Source of the DNA: Rhopalosiphum padi
Taxonomy: Eukaryota; Arthropoda; Insecta; Hemiptera; Aphididae
Direction of reading: 5' to 3'
DNA length: 64,000 bases
NCBI RefSeq assembly: GCF_020882245.1
Contig: NC_083597.1
Coordinates: forward strand, 158,581-222,580
The notes under the pieces are model-generated. The model did not search any database. It was given only the letters and a program-made list of their open reading frames with translations, and was not told where the DNA came from. This document shows, one piece after another, positions 1 through 9,419 of the stretch. Each line of letters opens with the position of its first letter. The first letter of the stretch is position 1. A program made the translations under genes and the position numbers.

Positions 1-2463
1 AAGCAGTCTCGGCACAAATACACCAAGGTATAATCTACGCGTCGTCCGCCCACTAAGGCCCCAGGTAGAGGCTACTATCCGTCGGATCCTCTGAAACATT
101 GGAGCCGCTTTCCCCGCTACTCTTCGAACGTGGTTCCTGAAACTCCACCTATCGTCCATGGTAACGCCGAGATAATCCATCTCTGTTACCTCCGCTATCC
201 TCTTCCCGTCCATCCTAACTGTGTAAGGTGGAATCAGTCTTCCCTTCAGACACATGACTTTCGTCTTTGTGGCCGAAAAGGCTAACTTCATACCACCTGC
301 CCAGGCTCCTGCTCTTTTCAGTTTGGACTCTGTCTTTTGGATCACCTCTGATCTCGAGTTCCCAGCTATCATCAGCAACGCGTCGTCCGCGTAGCCGATG
401 GATAGTTCTCCATCCGACTCATCAAGACTCAGTAATGAGTCCATCAGAATGTTCCAGAGTTCTGGTCCGAACTGAGATCCTTGAGGACAACCCTTAGACA
501 GCCTAACCTGACTTCTCGCCGTCGGCACAGTGATACTGGCGTATCTACCCCCTAGGTAATCCCGTGTTATTTCACACAACCTCTCTGTGGCTCCCAACCT
601 TTTCAAATGATGCAATATTGCCGGCCACCAGGCATTGTCGAACGCTCCTGAAATGTCCAAGAACACTCCAAGAACGTACTTTTCTGCCCGGCTTTCGGTC
701 CATTCCCTCATCCTTAATATTGCATCGGTTGTCGATCTGTACGCTCTAAAGCCGTATTGATTATCGTTCATTCTCGGACCAATCTTTTCCCTCAGTCTCA
801 CGCATATCAGGTACTCCAATGCCTTTGACAGCACCGGAAGTAAACTGATTGGGCGATATGACTTTGGGTCGGATTTATCCTTGTCACGATTTTTCAACAG
901 GGGTACCACCACTGCATTCTTCCACCCTTTCGGAAAACGGGCCCTTCTCCAACACTCGTTGAAAAGAGTGGTCACTATTTCCGCCATCACTGGGAACGCC
1001 ACCCTGAGAATTCTGGCTGTTAGACCATCTTCCCCAGGAGCTTTGTCCCGTCCCATGCGCCAAATCGCTCTTTTCACGTCCTCCTGAGAAAATTCCTCAC
1101 AGTGGTTGCTCTCACTTTCTCCGCTCCAGGTCGTTTCCCCGGCTACACCCAGGCGCACTCCTGTCTCCATGCGGAGTCGATCGTGTTCCTCGGTTTCACC
1201 GTTGATCGTGTCTGGAGGAATCAGGGTATTAAGCAGTAAATCCAGAGTTTCGACCAGACCCACCGTGCTCCCGCCACCCTCCTTTCGAAGAGTTGCAAGC
1301 ACACCGCGTGAATCGGTGTTGGCTCCTTCCTTACACCACTGGTAGGCGGACCCCCATGGTTTCTCGTTACCCTCTTCCGTGGTAAATTTTCTCCAGGTTC
1401 TCGTCTGCTCTTTTCTCCTTCCTGCTGTATACTTATTCCTCTCTCTCCTGTAGATTTCCTCCAATGCGGCTGTCCTTTCCTCGCATCCTCCAGCTCTTGA
1501 CTTACACAGTTTCCGCCTTATCCGCTTGACACAGCGTCTCTGGGTTTCAAGCTCCTCCGTGAACCACGTCGGCAACTTGAATCCATGAGGCTTTATCATC
1601 GGCATCGACTTCTTACAAGCTTCAGTTAGGGCTGAAGTTAGGTAATCCGCTCTGGAATGTATATCCCCCTCAAGCCAGCATGATTGACCGTCAAACAGTC
1701 TCTCAGCTAGCCTTTGGCGAAAGGCATTCCAGTCGGCTTTCCGGACATTGAACCTTTTCCTTTCCCATTCAACTCTTTTTTCCTCCTCGTTGACATCGTA
1801 GCTGAATACAATTAGTCGGTGATCACTGGATACCGCGTTCAACGACACTTTCCAATCGTGAATGTTCACGGCGGCTGTTACTGACGCAAGCGTCAGATCA
1901 AGTATCGCCGATCCCATCCCAGACTGAAACGTGGGCGTCTTACCCGCGTTACAGCAGATCATGTTACCCGACATAATCATATCCTCTACCTTCTCCCCTT
2001 TCACGTCTGTATGTGTATCGTTCCATAGTGTAGACCTAGCGTTGACATCACCTCCAATGAACCAGTCCGCCATTTCCAATTCTCGGACGACCCCCTCCAG
2101 TCTTTCGACGTGGATTTCGGTCGGCTCCGAAAACTGGAAATACACACTGCCCACAAAGAAGCTTTGGTCCCCGTTACGTATCTCCACTATAACCAGGTGA
2201 GTCCCGCTAAACTGCGTCATTAGTGTCGCCCCCAATTTGGGGTTAACAACCAATACCGCGACCGCTGGTTTTTCGCCTGGTAAAGAGCCAGTGATTAACC
2301 GAAGTGGTGATTTACCAAGGTTGGCAAACGTCCCAGCTCCGGTCACATATGGCTCCTGGATTAACACTACATCCAGACCTCTCCTCCCTACCTCGGACAG
2401 CAGGTCATCTGTTGCCAGTTTCCCCCGTCCCAGGTTAACCTGCCCTACTCTTACACTGCCCAT
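1..2463 (-). CDS. R1-clade retrotransposon ORF2: APE endonuclease + reverse transcriptase (3' end cut by window edge)
   Basis: ORF2 of a non-LTR retrotransposon; it nicks the 28S target and copies the element RNA by target-primed reverse transcription. Read by eye, the frame is open for 821 codons from the ATG at 2463 to base 1, with no stop. The endonuclease domain (about residues 5-220) shows QVNLGRGK (8-15), IQEPY (35-39), GGDVNARSTLW (137-147), an ILDLTL block (187-192) and SDHRLI (213-218). The reverse transcriptase follows: DKAPGEDGL, YRPISLLPVLSKALE, QYGFRAYRST, FLDISGAFDNAWW (near 600), a CPQGSQFGPELWN block, and the catalytic GYADDA at 379-396 (residues 690-695). R1 ORF2 proteins are usually about 1,000-1,050 residues, so roughly the last 200, including the C-terminal zinc knuckle, lie outside the window. 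The start overlaps the ORF1 stop by 13 nt. No decay is visible. Confidence 0.93.
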   Translation of the reverse strand, partial: MGSVRVGQVNLGRGKLATDDLLSEVGRRGLDVVLIQEPYVTGAGTFANLGKSPLRLITGSLPGEKPAVAVLVVNPKLGATLMTQFSGTHLVIVEIRNGDQSFFVGSVYFQFSEPTEIHVERLEGVVRELEMADWFIGGDVNARSTLWNDTHTDVKGEKVEDMIMSGNMICCNAGKTPTFQSGMGSAILDLTLASVTAAVNIHDWKVSLNAVSSDHRLIVFSYDVNEEEKRVEWERKRFNVRKADWNAFRQRLAERLFDGQSCWLEGDIHSRADYLTSALTEACKKSMPMIKPHGFKLPTWFTEELETQRRCVKRIRRKLCKSRAGGCEERTAALEEIYRRERNKYTAGRRKEQTRTWRKFTTEEGNEKPWGSAYQWCKEGANTDSRGVLATLRKEGGGSTVGLVETLDLLLNTLIPPDTINGETEEHDRLRMETGVRLGVAGETTWSGESESNHCEEFSQEDVKRAIWRMGRDKAPGEDGLTARILRVAFPVMAEIVTTLFNECWRRARFPKGWKNAVVVPLLKNRDKDKSDPKSYRPISLLPVLSKALEYLICVRLREKIGPRMNDNQYGFRAYRSTTDAILRMREWTESRAEKYVLGVFLDISGAFDNAWWPAILHHLKRLGATERLCEITRDYLGGRYASITVPTARSQVRLSKGCPQGSQFGPELWNILMDSLLSLDESDGELSIGYADDALLMIAGNSRSEVIQKTESKLKRAGAWAGGMKLAFSATKTKVMCLKGRLIPPYTVRMDGKRIAEVTEMDYLGVTMDDRWSFRNHVRRVAGKAAPMFQRIRRIVASTWGLSGRTTRRLYLGVFVPRLL

Positions 2464-4259
2464 CTGAATTTCCGGGCTTCCCGCCGGAAATTCACCTCCC
2501 ACGTGTGACACTTCGAGGTGTCACCTGAGACATGCCCACTCTCCCAACCACTCGCGGCGCAACAAGCACACCGTATCATGGCTGGTCGAGCAGTGCAGCG
2601 CGCAGCGTGGTGAGAGCCCGCACATCGCCCGCAGACCACCACCGGTGCCCTGCAAGACACACCAATGTGTCCGTATCGCTGGCACTTGTGGCACCGCGAC
2701 ACCTTCACACTGGGGCCCACACGACAACGAGACAGCCCAACGGACAACACCAGACCCAAAACCGCGCCAGCAACCTCAGGCGTGACCTCAAACTCAACAT
2801 CACGTCCTCTACTCGTAACCCGGTTACTCCTTGGGACGAGTTCAAGGTTTTTACTCCAGCCAGTACTTAGCTTCACAGAACCTGCGTTCTGCTTTTCCAA
2901 CTGACTGGCTATTTCATCGTCCTTGACCTCAATCCCAACCCCGAATAATTTTATCCGAGGATTTCTCTCGCCCACTCGACGCAAATCGAGTGAGGCGTTT
3001 TGGAGTAGCTTACGACTCTCCTCATTTTCTGGCTCCACAAACAACTTGTCCCTGCTTATTTTCCTTATTTTCCGGAACTTCGGGTTACACATCCCCGTCT
3101 TTACCGCCTCCCAAAGAACCTTCACCAGTTCGGCCTCGGTTGCCTCATGGGCAACTTTTGGTTTCACCGGATCTGAATTCTCTTTTGGCGCCAAATTGAC
3201 GATGTACGCCCCGCAGCTCTTCTCCTTGACTTTCTGTGTTTCCTCCAGAAGTATTCTTACTTCTTTTGGAACAGCCCTTTTCACTTTTTTGGTTTTCCTC
3301 TTTACAGTCGTCCATCCCTCTGCCTTTGGCTTTTCAGGACGGGGTCCTACCGGGTTTTCCTCCCGTTTTCGCCCTTCTGCCACCAACACCGACTTAACGA
3401 GGTTCTTGCCCAGAGGCCGTTTTTCAACAACCTTCTTGACCTTCACCCCCTCGGCCGGTATTGGGACAGCAACCTCTTTCGAGGTTGACGCCCTGGGATC
3501 CAAGTCCGCATTGGTCTTTGAACCCTCCGACTCCTCTGTTTTCCTTGTCTTCTTTTTGCTCTTCTTCTCACGCTTCTTCTGACTCTTCGGCGCTCCATTC
3601 TTCTCTTCTCTCTCCTTAAGTATCTCTGCATGAATGTCAGAAACTACTTTTTCGAAATCCTCGCCGATCAAAGTGTCTCCCGGTGATGCTGACATCCCCG
3701 TTGGTCCACTCTTAACGTCGCCGATTTCTACTCTTGTTTCTGACACCAACTCAGTCGGCCTCAGGTGCCGAGCCTCAATGAGTCTACCCTGCATCATCAT
3801 TTGTGCGTAGACTAGTTCGTCCACGACACTCATGATTTTTGCACGGGCCCTCAGAAAGGTCTCTTCCCTGGCCTTCGTCATCGTCGACTTCTCCAGTCTC
3901 ATCGCCACCACAAGACGGAGAAGCTCATCTGAGTGCTCCCTCCCACGACGTCCCAAATTGCAGGTGTAATCCCGCAATTCAGCTGTGTCCACGATGGACC
4001 CAGCGCCGTAGGTGAAGCGCCCAACGCCCTCACCCTCGTCATCCCTTAATCTCTTGTTGCAGCTAGTCGGAGTTTCCTCCTCGTTAGCCCCAACAAAGAT
4101 AAAAGGTGACCCTTCTTTCTTATCTACCAATTGTCCATTACTTTTTGATTCCATATCCATACTCTCCATTTGTTTTTCTTTTTTAATTTTCTCCATACTT
4201 ATTCCCACGAATTGAGGACGATCTATTGAGTCCATTATGTCACTGCGCCTCTCTAACAT
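2451..4259 (-). CDS. R1-clade retrotransposon ORF1 (gag-like nucleic-acid-binding protein)
   Basis: 602-codon intact ORF directly upstream of ORF2. ORF1 proteins of R1-type elements bind element RNA and form the ribonucleoprotein particle. The C-terminus carries three zinc knuckles: CHKCQRYGHIGVSC (523-536), CGRCAGSHHAARC (543-555) and a longer Cys/His cluster at about 564-584. The middle is highly charged, with Lys/Arg-rich runs such as KKREKKSKKKTRK, and is probably disordered. The start is uncertain: the track begins at MLERRSDIMD, but later in-frame Mets (e.g. the MDSIDRP Met) are equally possible. The ORF ends in FRWAV at 2451, overlapping the ORF2 start. Plus-strand ORFs in this interval (e.g. 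2923-3582) are shadows. Confidence 0.9.
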   Translation of the reverse strand: MLERRSDIMDSIDRPQFVGISMEKIKKEKQMESMDMESKSNGQLVDKKEGSPFIFVGANEEETPTSCNKRLRDDEGEGVGRFTYGAGSIVDTAELRDYTCNLGRRGREHSDELLRLVVAMRLEKSTMTKAREETFLRARAKIMSVVDELVYAQMMMQGRLIEARHLRPTELVSETRVEIGDVKSGPTGMSASPGDTLIGEDFEKVVSDIHAEILKEREEKNGAPKSQKKREKKSKKKTRKTEESEGSKTNADLDPRASTSKEVAVPIPAEGVKVKKVVEKRPLGKNLVKSVLVAEGRKREENPVGPRPEKPKAEGWTTVKRKTKKVKRAVPKEVRILLEETQKVKEKSCGAYIVNLAPKENSDPVKPKVAHEATEAELVKVLWEAVKTGMCNPKFRKIRKISRDKLFVEPENEESRKLLQNASLDLRRVGERNPRIKLFGVGIEVKDDEIASQLEKQNAGSVKLSTGWSKNLELVPRSNRVTSRGRDVEFEVTPEVAGAVLGLVLSVGLSRCRVGPSVKVSRCHKCQRYGHIGVSCRAPVVVCGRCAGSHHAARCTARPAMIRCACCAASGWESGHVSGDTSKCHTWEVNFRREARKFRWAV

Positions 4260-4581
4260 AATAAGGGATTATACCCAGCCCTTCCCAGGGGGCTGTGGGA
4301 TCTTTATAAACACGGTTTATTTACCTCCTCCGTGCCAACCTATTCTCATAGCTAAATACCTGAGCTTAGGAGGTCTGCTGAGATGTTCAATTAAGAACAC
4401 CTCTTGCCCTTATCCGCAAGGCAGATCCGATGAAGGACCCTTCGGTTGTCCAACACATTTAACACTTCGCAGTGTAGTGTTGGGCCGAACGCGTCTATGC
4501 CAACTAATCAAAGTCAGCATCGCTTTTGACCCCAGTTAAATTAATAACCAGGGTCAACCCCCTCCTATCTAGAATACTCGA
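4260..4581 (-). mobile_element. R1 element 5' UTR and 5' junction with 28S
   Basis: About 320 nt between the last recognisable 28S sequence and the ORF1 ATG. In rRNA sense the 28S reads through ATTAACGAGATTC and then changes to TCGAGTATTCTAGATAGG, where an uninterrupted gene would continue CCACTGTCCC. AACGAGATTC is the known R1 insertion site, about 74 bp downstream of the R2 site. The join is at 4581/4582, within a base or two. R1 elements lack a strong promoter of their own and are usually co-transcribed with the rRNA, so this leader would be released from the pre-rRNA. No ORF of note. Confidence 0.85.
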
Positions 4582-4623
<42 letters not shown>

Positions 4624-4662
4624 AAGGCATTTGGCTACCTTAAAAGAGTCATAGTTACTCCT

Positions 4663-4728
<66 letters not shown>

Positions 4729-4757
4729 CGCGTCAACACCCGTCCCGGGCCATCGCG

Positions 4758-4789
<32 letters not shown>

Positions 4790-7348
4790 CTGGTCCGTGC
4801 CAGTTCTGAGTTGACCGTTACATGGCGGTCGATCCGGCTACGCGGCCGACGGCGCGGCGGCCGGACCGCCCGTTGACGGCGAACCGACACCGGAGCGGAC
4901 GGCCGGCCGCGACGCGGCCAGCGACCGAAGCTCGGTGGTTCCACGGTCGGCGGACGGCGACGAGCCCGCGACTGCCTCGAGGCTCCCGGTCCGGAGACCG
5001 GGCGCACGGGCGACGGCCGGGGTGTCGCCAGCACCGCCTACGCTTCTACGACGACCCGAACCCGATCCGCCACGCTCCTCAGAGCCAATCCTTATCCCGA
5101 AGTTACGGATCGGTTTTGCCGACTTCCCTTACCTACATTATTCTATGCGGCTAGAGGCTGCTTACCTCGGAGACCTGCTGCGGATATCGGTACGAACCGA
5201 CGCGAAGACTCCGCGTGGCCCTCTCTCGAATTTTCAAGGTCCGCGTGGGGGTCACGGACACCGCCGCAACGAGCGGTGCTCTTCGCGCTCGCGTCCCTAT
5301 CGCCCGGCTAGAGGATTCCAGGGACGTACAACACTCACAGAGAAAAGAGAACTCTTCCCGGACCCCCCGGCGGCTTCTTCGAGTTCATTCCGGTCGCCCG
5401 GACGAGACAAAAGAGCCCCGAACACTAGGGAGCGGTTCCGCGTCGGGTTCCGGAATACGGACCGGATTCCCTCTCGCCCCATGGGCGATTCGAAAACGCC
5501 TTCGCCCGTGGTACGAGGATCTCTCCCCGGGCTTAGGATCGACTGACTCTTGGACAACGGCTGTTCACAAGAAACCCTTCTCCACGGCAGCCCCCGAGGG
5601 CCCCTCTCGAGTATTTGCTACTACCACCAAGATCTGCACCGACGGCGGCTCCAGGCGGTCTCGCGACCTGCCCTTCGACGCACACCGCCGCGCCATCCTA
5701 CTCGTCGGGGCTTGCCGGGACCGGCCGCCGCGAGCGACGACCGGCCCCACTATGCCGCCGACGGCCGAGTATAGGCCCGACGCTCCAGCGCCATCCATTT
5801 TCAGAGCTAGTTGCTTCGGCAGGTGAGTTATTAAACACTCCTTAGCGGATTCCGACTTCCATGGCCACCGTCCTGCTGTCATCAGCAACTAACGCCTTTC
5901 ATGGTCTCTGAATACGCGTCGATTTCGGCGCCTTAACTCGGCGTTCGGTTCATCCCGCAGCGCCAGTTCTGCTTACCAAAAATGGCCCACTAAGCGCCTA
6001 GGGTTCCGTCGCCGGCTTCGCACGCGGTTCACGCGGTGTACCAGGTAAAGCCGACGATCTCACCCATTTATAGTTTGAGAATAGGTTGAGGTCGTTTCGG
6101 CCCCAATGTCCTCTAATCATTCGCTTTACCGTATGAGACATCCTCCGTGTTACGAGCGTGTTGTTACCGCGCCGTACAGCGCGGAGTCCCACCGGCGTCC
6201 GTACGCCCGCGAACGGGCGGGACACATCGGCGCCAGCTATCCTGAGGGAAACTTCGGATGGAACCAGCTACTAGATGGTTCGATTAGTCTTTCGCCCCTA
6301 TACCCAGCTCAGACGATCGATTTGCACGTCAGAATCGCTGCGGACCTCCATCAGGGTTTCCCCTGACTTCATCCTGGCCAGGCATAGTTCACCATCTTTC
6401 GGGTACCAACGTGTGCGCTAAGGGTGCGCCCCCGGACGGCCGAAGCCGACCTGGCGGAGACGCCCCCGGACTGCGGACCAGCGCGACTTTGAACGCCGGT
6501 GGGTTCGGTCGCTAGGCCATCGTCCGCACCGTAAACGGTTCACTTTCATTGCGCCAAACGTGGTTTTTCATAAGATCACCGTTGACTCGCGCACACGTTA
6601 GACTCCTTGGTCCGTGTTTCAAGACGGGTCGGAAAGTAGCCCGAAACTCGTCGCCGACCGACGGGACCCCGCATGCGACGGGGCCACGTCGACGGTTCTT
6701 GCCGTCGGGCGAGCCGACCAGGAGCACCGGGGTTCGGCGCGAACGGTCACGCCGAGACGCGACCGCCGCGACGAACCGCCACCCGGGCCCTTCGGCCGGC
6801 GGCCAACGAGTCGCGACGTCCGCTAACCGAGCGAAAGATCCGGCCGGCGGTTAGACCGACCGTGAATTCGCCCGGCGGGGACTCGTGGGCTCTGTCCGTT
6901 TACACCCGAACGGTTTCACGTTCTTATGAACTCTCTCTTCAAAGTTCTTTTCAACTTTCCCTCACGGTACTTGTCCACTATCGGTCTCGTGGCCGTATTT
7001 AGCCTTAGATGGAGTTTACCACCCGCTTCGGGCTGCACTCTCAAGCAACTCGACTCGAAGGCGCGGTCCGATCCCGGAACGCTGTGACGGCCTCTACTGG
7101 CCTGGCACCATCTGCGGGCCATGGCCCCGTTCAAGGGAGACTTGGACCGTCACGTGCGCCCCGGCAACGAGGCCGGCCCGTACGCCACAACTCCCATACG
7201 TGCCGCGACACAAAAGTGCGCGGCGGGATTCGGCGATGGGCTTTTCCCTGTTCGCTCGCCGCTACTGGGGAAATCACGGTTGTTTTCTTTTCCTCCGCTT
7301 ATTAATATGCTTAAATCCGGCGGGTAGTCCCGCCTGATCTGAGGTCGG
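4582..7348 (-). rRNA. 28S (large subunit) rRNA, 5' portion, interrupted by R1
   Basis: In sense the segment starts near 7348 with CCGACCTCAGATCAGGCGGG, the typical 28S 5' end, followed by the conserved ATTTAAGCATATTAATAAGC. It runs about 2.77 kb to AACGAGATTC, where R1 is inserted. The GC-rich blocks near 4820-5030 and 6640-6870 are probably expansion segments. Three near-universal bases around the R2 site are altered: in sense C to T at 4624 (CCTCGTC), C to T at 4644 (CTCTCTTAAGG) and G to A at 4662 (GGCGGGAG). The remaining 28S would lie beyond the left edge, past R1. Any ORFs here are shadows of the RNA gene. Confidence 0.96.
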
Positions 7349-7717
7349 AACGTATCGGTGTGTTTGTGTTTTTTTTCTTAACACGGCAGCCTGCGGTCCG
7401 CGCTCCGTCCGTACGGCGACCGTCCGCGTCCGCTTCTCGGAAGCCGGAGAGGTGTCTTTAGGACTCTCAGCCGGCCCGGCCGCGCTCTCGCGCGGCGGGC
7501 GGACGGGGACGTGCCGTTTTACGGCGCGAGAAACCGTGACTGTTTGCCGTCACAACTTGGGCGGACGACCGGAGGCGGGCGCCGTCGCCGTCGCCGCGAG
7601 GCAGACGGCGGGGCGTCGTTCCCCGGTCGAACCGCCAATCTCGCGCAGCCGGAGCGGCCGACGGTCGCCCGTCGGACGCCTGCCGGCGGCGCGTCGGTCT
7701 GGCCGAGTATCCGGTAT
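7349..7717 (-). other. ITS2 (internal transcribed spacer 2)
   Basis: About 370 nt GC-rich spacer between the 5.8S 3' end and the 28S 5' end, removed during pre-rRNA processing. It is placed by its flanks and both borders are approximate. It has a short T-rich run near 7369-7380. Confidence 0.85.
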
Positions 7718-7877
7718 ACGACCCTCAGACAGGCGTGGCCCGGGACCCGCGGGTCACCGAGGCCGCAATGTGCGTTCGACTGGTCGATGTTCGTATAACC
7801 TGCGGATTACACGACGACGCGCAGATAGCTGCGGTCTTCATCGATCCACGAGCCAAGTGATCCGCCGTTCGGGGTCG
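7718..7877 (-). rRNA. 5.8S rRNA (with substitutions at conserved positions)
   Basis: Sense sequence contains GGATCACTTGGCTCGTGGAT, GATGAAGACCGCAGC, CGAACATCGACC, CGAACGCACATTGCGG and the 3' CGCCTGTCTGAGGGTCG. Length is about 160 nt, normal for 5.8S. The motif GATGAAGAACGCAGC is almost invariant in eukaryotes; here position 7834 gives GAAGACCGCAG instead. Two more differences from the usual metazoan consensus are at 7845 and 7855, both transitions. Together with the 28S changes this suggests a degenerate unit. Ends are estimates. Confidence 0.93.
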
Positions 7878-8091
7878 GGTGTTTTTTTTTGTTTTGTTTG
7901 TCGACGAAATTTCTGCGCCACGCGTGCGCGCGGCGCAATGTCTTTCGACGGTAACCATCTTTCGGTCGACGCTTGGTCGGGGGTCGCGGCGCGCGGGCGG
8001 TCGGCGAGCTAGTCGCGAGCGCACGCGGCCACGGGGTCGGATTAGGCGCGCGCGAGACCGGCGTGGGACGCCGGTGCCGCGGGCCCGTCTC
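7878..8091 (-). other. ITS1 (internal transcribed spacer 1)
   Basis: About 215 nt GC-rich spacer between the 18S 3' end and the 5.8S 5' end, with a T-rich run near 7880-7900. It is defined only by its flanks. Confidence 0.85.
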
Positions 8092-8149
<58 letters not shown>

Positions 8150-8247
8150 AACGGCCGAGTTCGGTCATCTTCCCGGTCGCACAACGACCCAGCCCCCGAG
8201 GGGGCCGAATAACGCGCGTCCGGTCCGAAGACCTCACTGCGGTCGTT

Positions 8248-8293
<46 letters not shown>

Positions 8294-9060
8294 ATCAACG
8301 CGAGCTGATGACTCGCGCTTACTGGGAATTCCTCGTTCACGTGGAAAAATTGCAAGCCACGATCCCTAAGCACGAAGGAGGTTCAGCGGGTTACCCGGAA
8401 GCCTATCGGCCCAGGAATGTTAACACACGCTGATTCCTTCAGTGTAGCGCGCGTGCGGCCCAGAACATCTAAGGGCATCACAGACCTGTTATCGCTCAGT
8501 CTCGTGCGGCTATTTTCGTCCGCCGCCTGTCCCTCTAAGAAGAATTTAAGCTCCTGGGAGCCGGCGGTAGCCCTAGTAACGTATCGTGATCCGCCGGCGA
8601 CGGCCGCGAACACGGCGCGCTTCACCGCGGAGCCCGACGCACGACTGACGAGCGCCGACCAGAGGTTGCCCCCCGGCCGACACACGCCCGCTGCACGCCG
8701 GGACGCGGATGGCGCGGCCGCGCCCGACGACCGCCGTGGACGACGGGCGAACGCGTTCGGGGATACCGGGCCGAGCCGACGGAGACGCGAACACGGGCGG
8801 CCGAAACCGCCGGTAGGAGGGCCCGCAGCGCCAGTCGAGGTTTGCCACTCGGCGTGCGAGATGGGTCGGTCGCCGAAACGTGGACGGATACCAACTCGGC
8901 GCTGATGCCGGGCACGCCCTCGCCAAGAACTGGCGGGGCGAGAACGGCACGGCTGAGTTGGACGCGTCGGCTTCGGCGTCGCCCGTGGCTTTGCTGTCGT
9001 GTACCGTGATCGGTGATCCGACGGCCGGCTGATCGCCGACCGACCGACCGGCCGCTCACA
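8092..9060 (-). rRNA. 18S (small subunit) rRNA, 3' fragment only (5' part missing)
   Basis: The 3' end is exact: GGTGAACCTGCGGAAGGATC then ATTA at 8092. Further conserved 18S blocks are GTACACACCGCCCGTCGC, the GAATTCCCAGTAAGCGCGAG block, TGCCCTTAGATGTTCTGGG and TTAGAGGGACAGGCGGC. Upstream of the last block (about 8575-9060) is a large GC-rich variable region, consistent with the expanded V7 region of aphid 18S. The conserved segment expected beyond it in sense, around GCATGGCCGTTCTTAGTTGG, is absent. The remaining 5' two-thirds of the gene is also absent. Instead the sequence passes through a repeat-bearing GC-rich stretch into AT-rich DNA. This 18S cannot be functional. Confidence 0.93.
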
Positions 9061-9208
9061 AATATACAAAAACTCGGGTCCAACCGTCCGCCATGCAAAA
9101 CCACACGTGCGTAGCGGTCATCGCGCCGACACGCGGTCCACGCGGCCATGACGGTGCGTAGCGGTGTTCCGGGTACTCGTGTCGACGTGCGTAGCGGCGT
9201 GCCGAGGT
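9061..9208. repeat. GC-rich junction with three copies of a GTGCGTAGCGG motif
   Basis: Between the last likely 18S sequence and the AT-rich genome lies about 150 nt of GC-rich DNA. It contains CGTGCGTAGCGG at 9106-9117, GGTGCGTAGCGG at 9153-9164 and CGTGCGTAGCGG at 9186-9197, spaced 47 and 33 nt. It may still belong to the 18S variable region or be rDNA spacer sequence. GC content falls sharply after about 9208. Confidence 0.6.
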
Positions 9209-9419
9209 ATAATTTATATAAGATATTAATTATGGTTTGATAAATTTAGAGTTACGATTGTTTGAAAGATGAGGGTTACACACATTTTACCGTGAACCAC
9301 TCAATTGAATTTAAACACCATGATACCGGAGCACATACCAATAATGTGGAAGGGATGTGACGTCATGCTAAAGCATCCATGAGCCAATACTGTCGTAAAA
9401 ACGTTTCTACGCAGGGTAC
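9209..9419. other. AT-rich intergenic DNA, nothing recognised
   Basis: First AT-rich sequence beyond the rDNA break; no gene or repeat identified. A possible 3' splice site (CTACGCAG) lies at its right edge, just before the ORF at 9420. Confidence 0.5.

Larger units (their letters stand above)
1..4581 (-). mobile_element. R1-clade non-LTR retrotransposon inserted in 28S rDNA (3' end outside window)
   Basis: Order in sense direction: 28S 5' part, 5' UTR, ORF1, ORF2 and then the window edge. The insertion is in the same orientation as rRNA transcription and sits at the R1 site. This, plus the R1-type APE endonuclease, separates it from R2 (a restriction-like endonuclease at a different site) and from TRAS/SART (same clade, but inserted in TTAGG telomere repeats). 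At least 4.58 kb is visible. The 5' end looks full-length: there is a UTR followed by both ORFs with no disabling change seen. The 3' UTR, tail and downstream 28S junction are not in the window. Confidence 0.92.

Noticed and set aside
2923..3582. 219-codon plus-strand ORF
   Set aside because: Antisense shadow of R1 ORF1, low-complexity Ser/Phe/Thr-rich, no domain.
1..4581. Telomere-specific TRAS/SART or R2 identity for the retrotransposon
   Set aside because: Insertion is in 28S at the R1 site, not in TTAGG or at the R2 site, and the endonuclease is APE-type, not restriction-like.
4822..8905. Many plus- and minus-strand ORFs of 80-230 codons
   Set aside because: All lie inside 28S, 5.8S, 18S or ITS; GC-rich rRNA sequence has few stops by chance.
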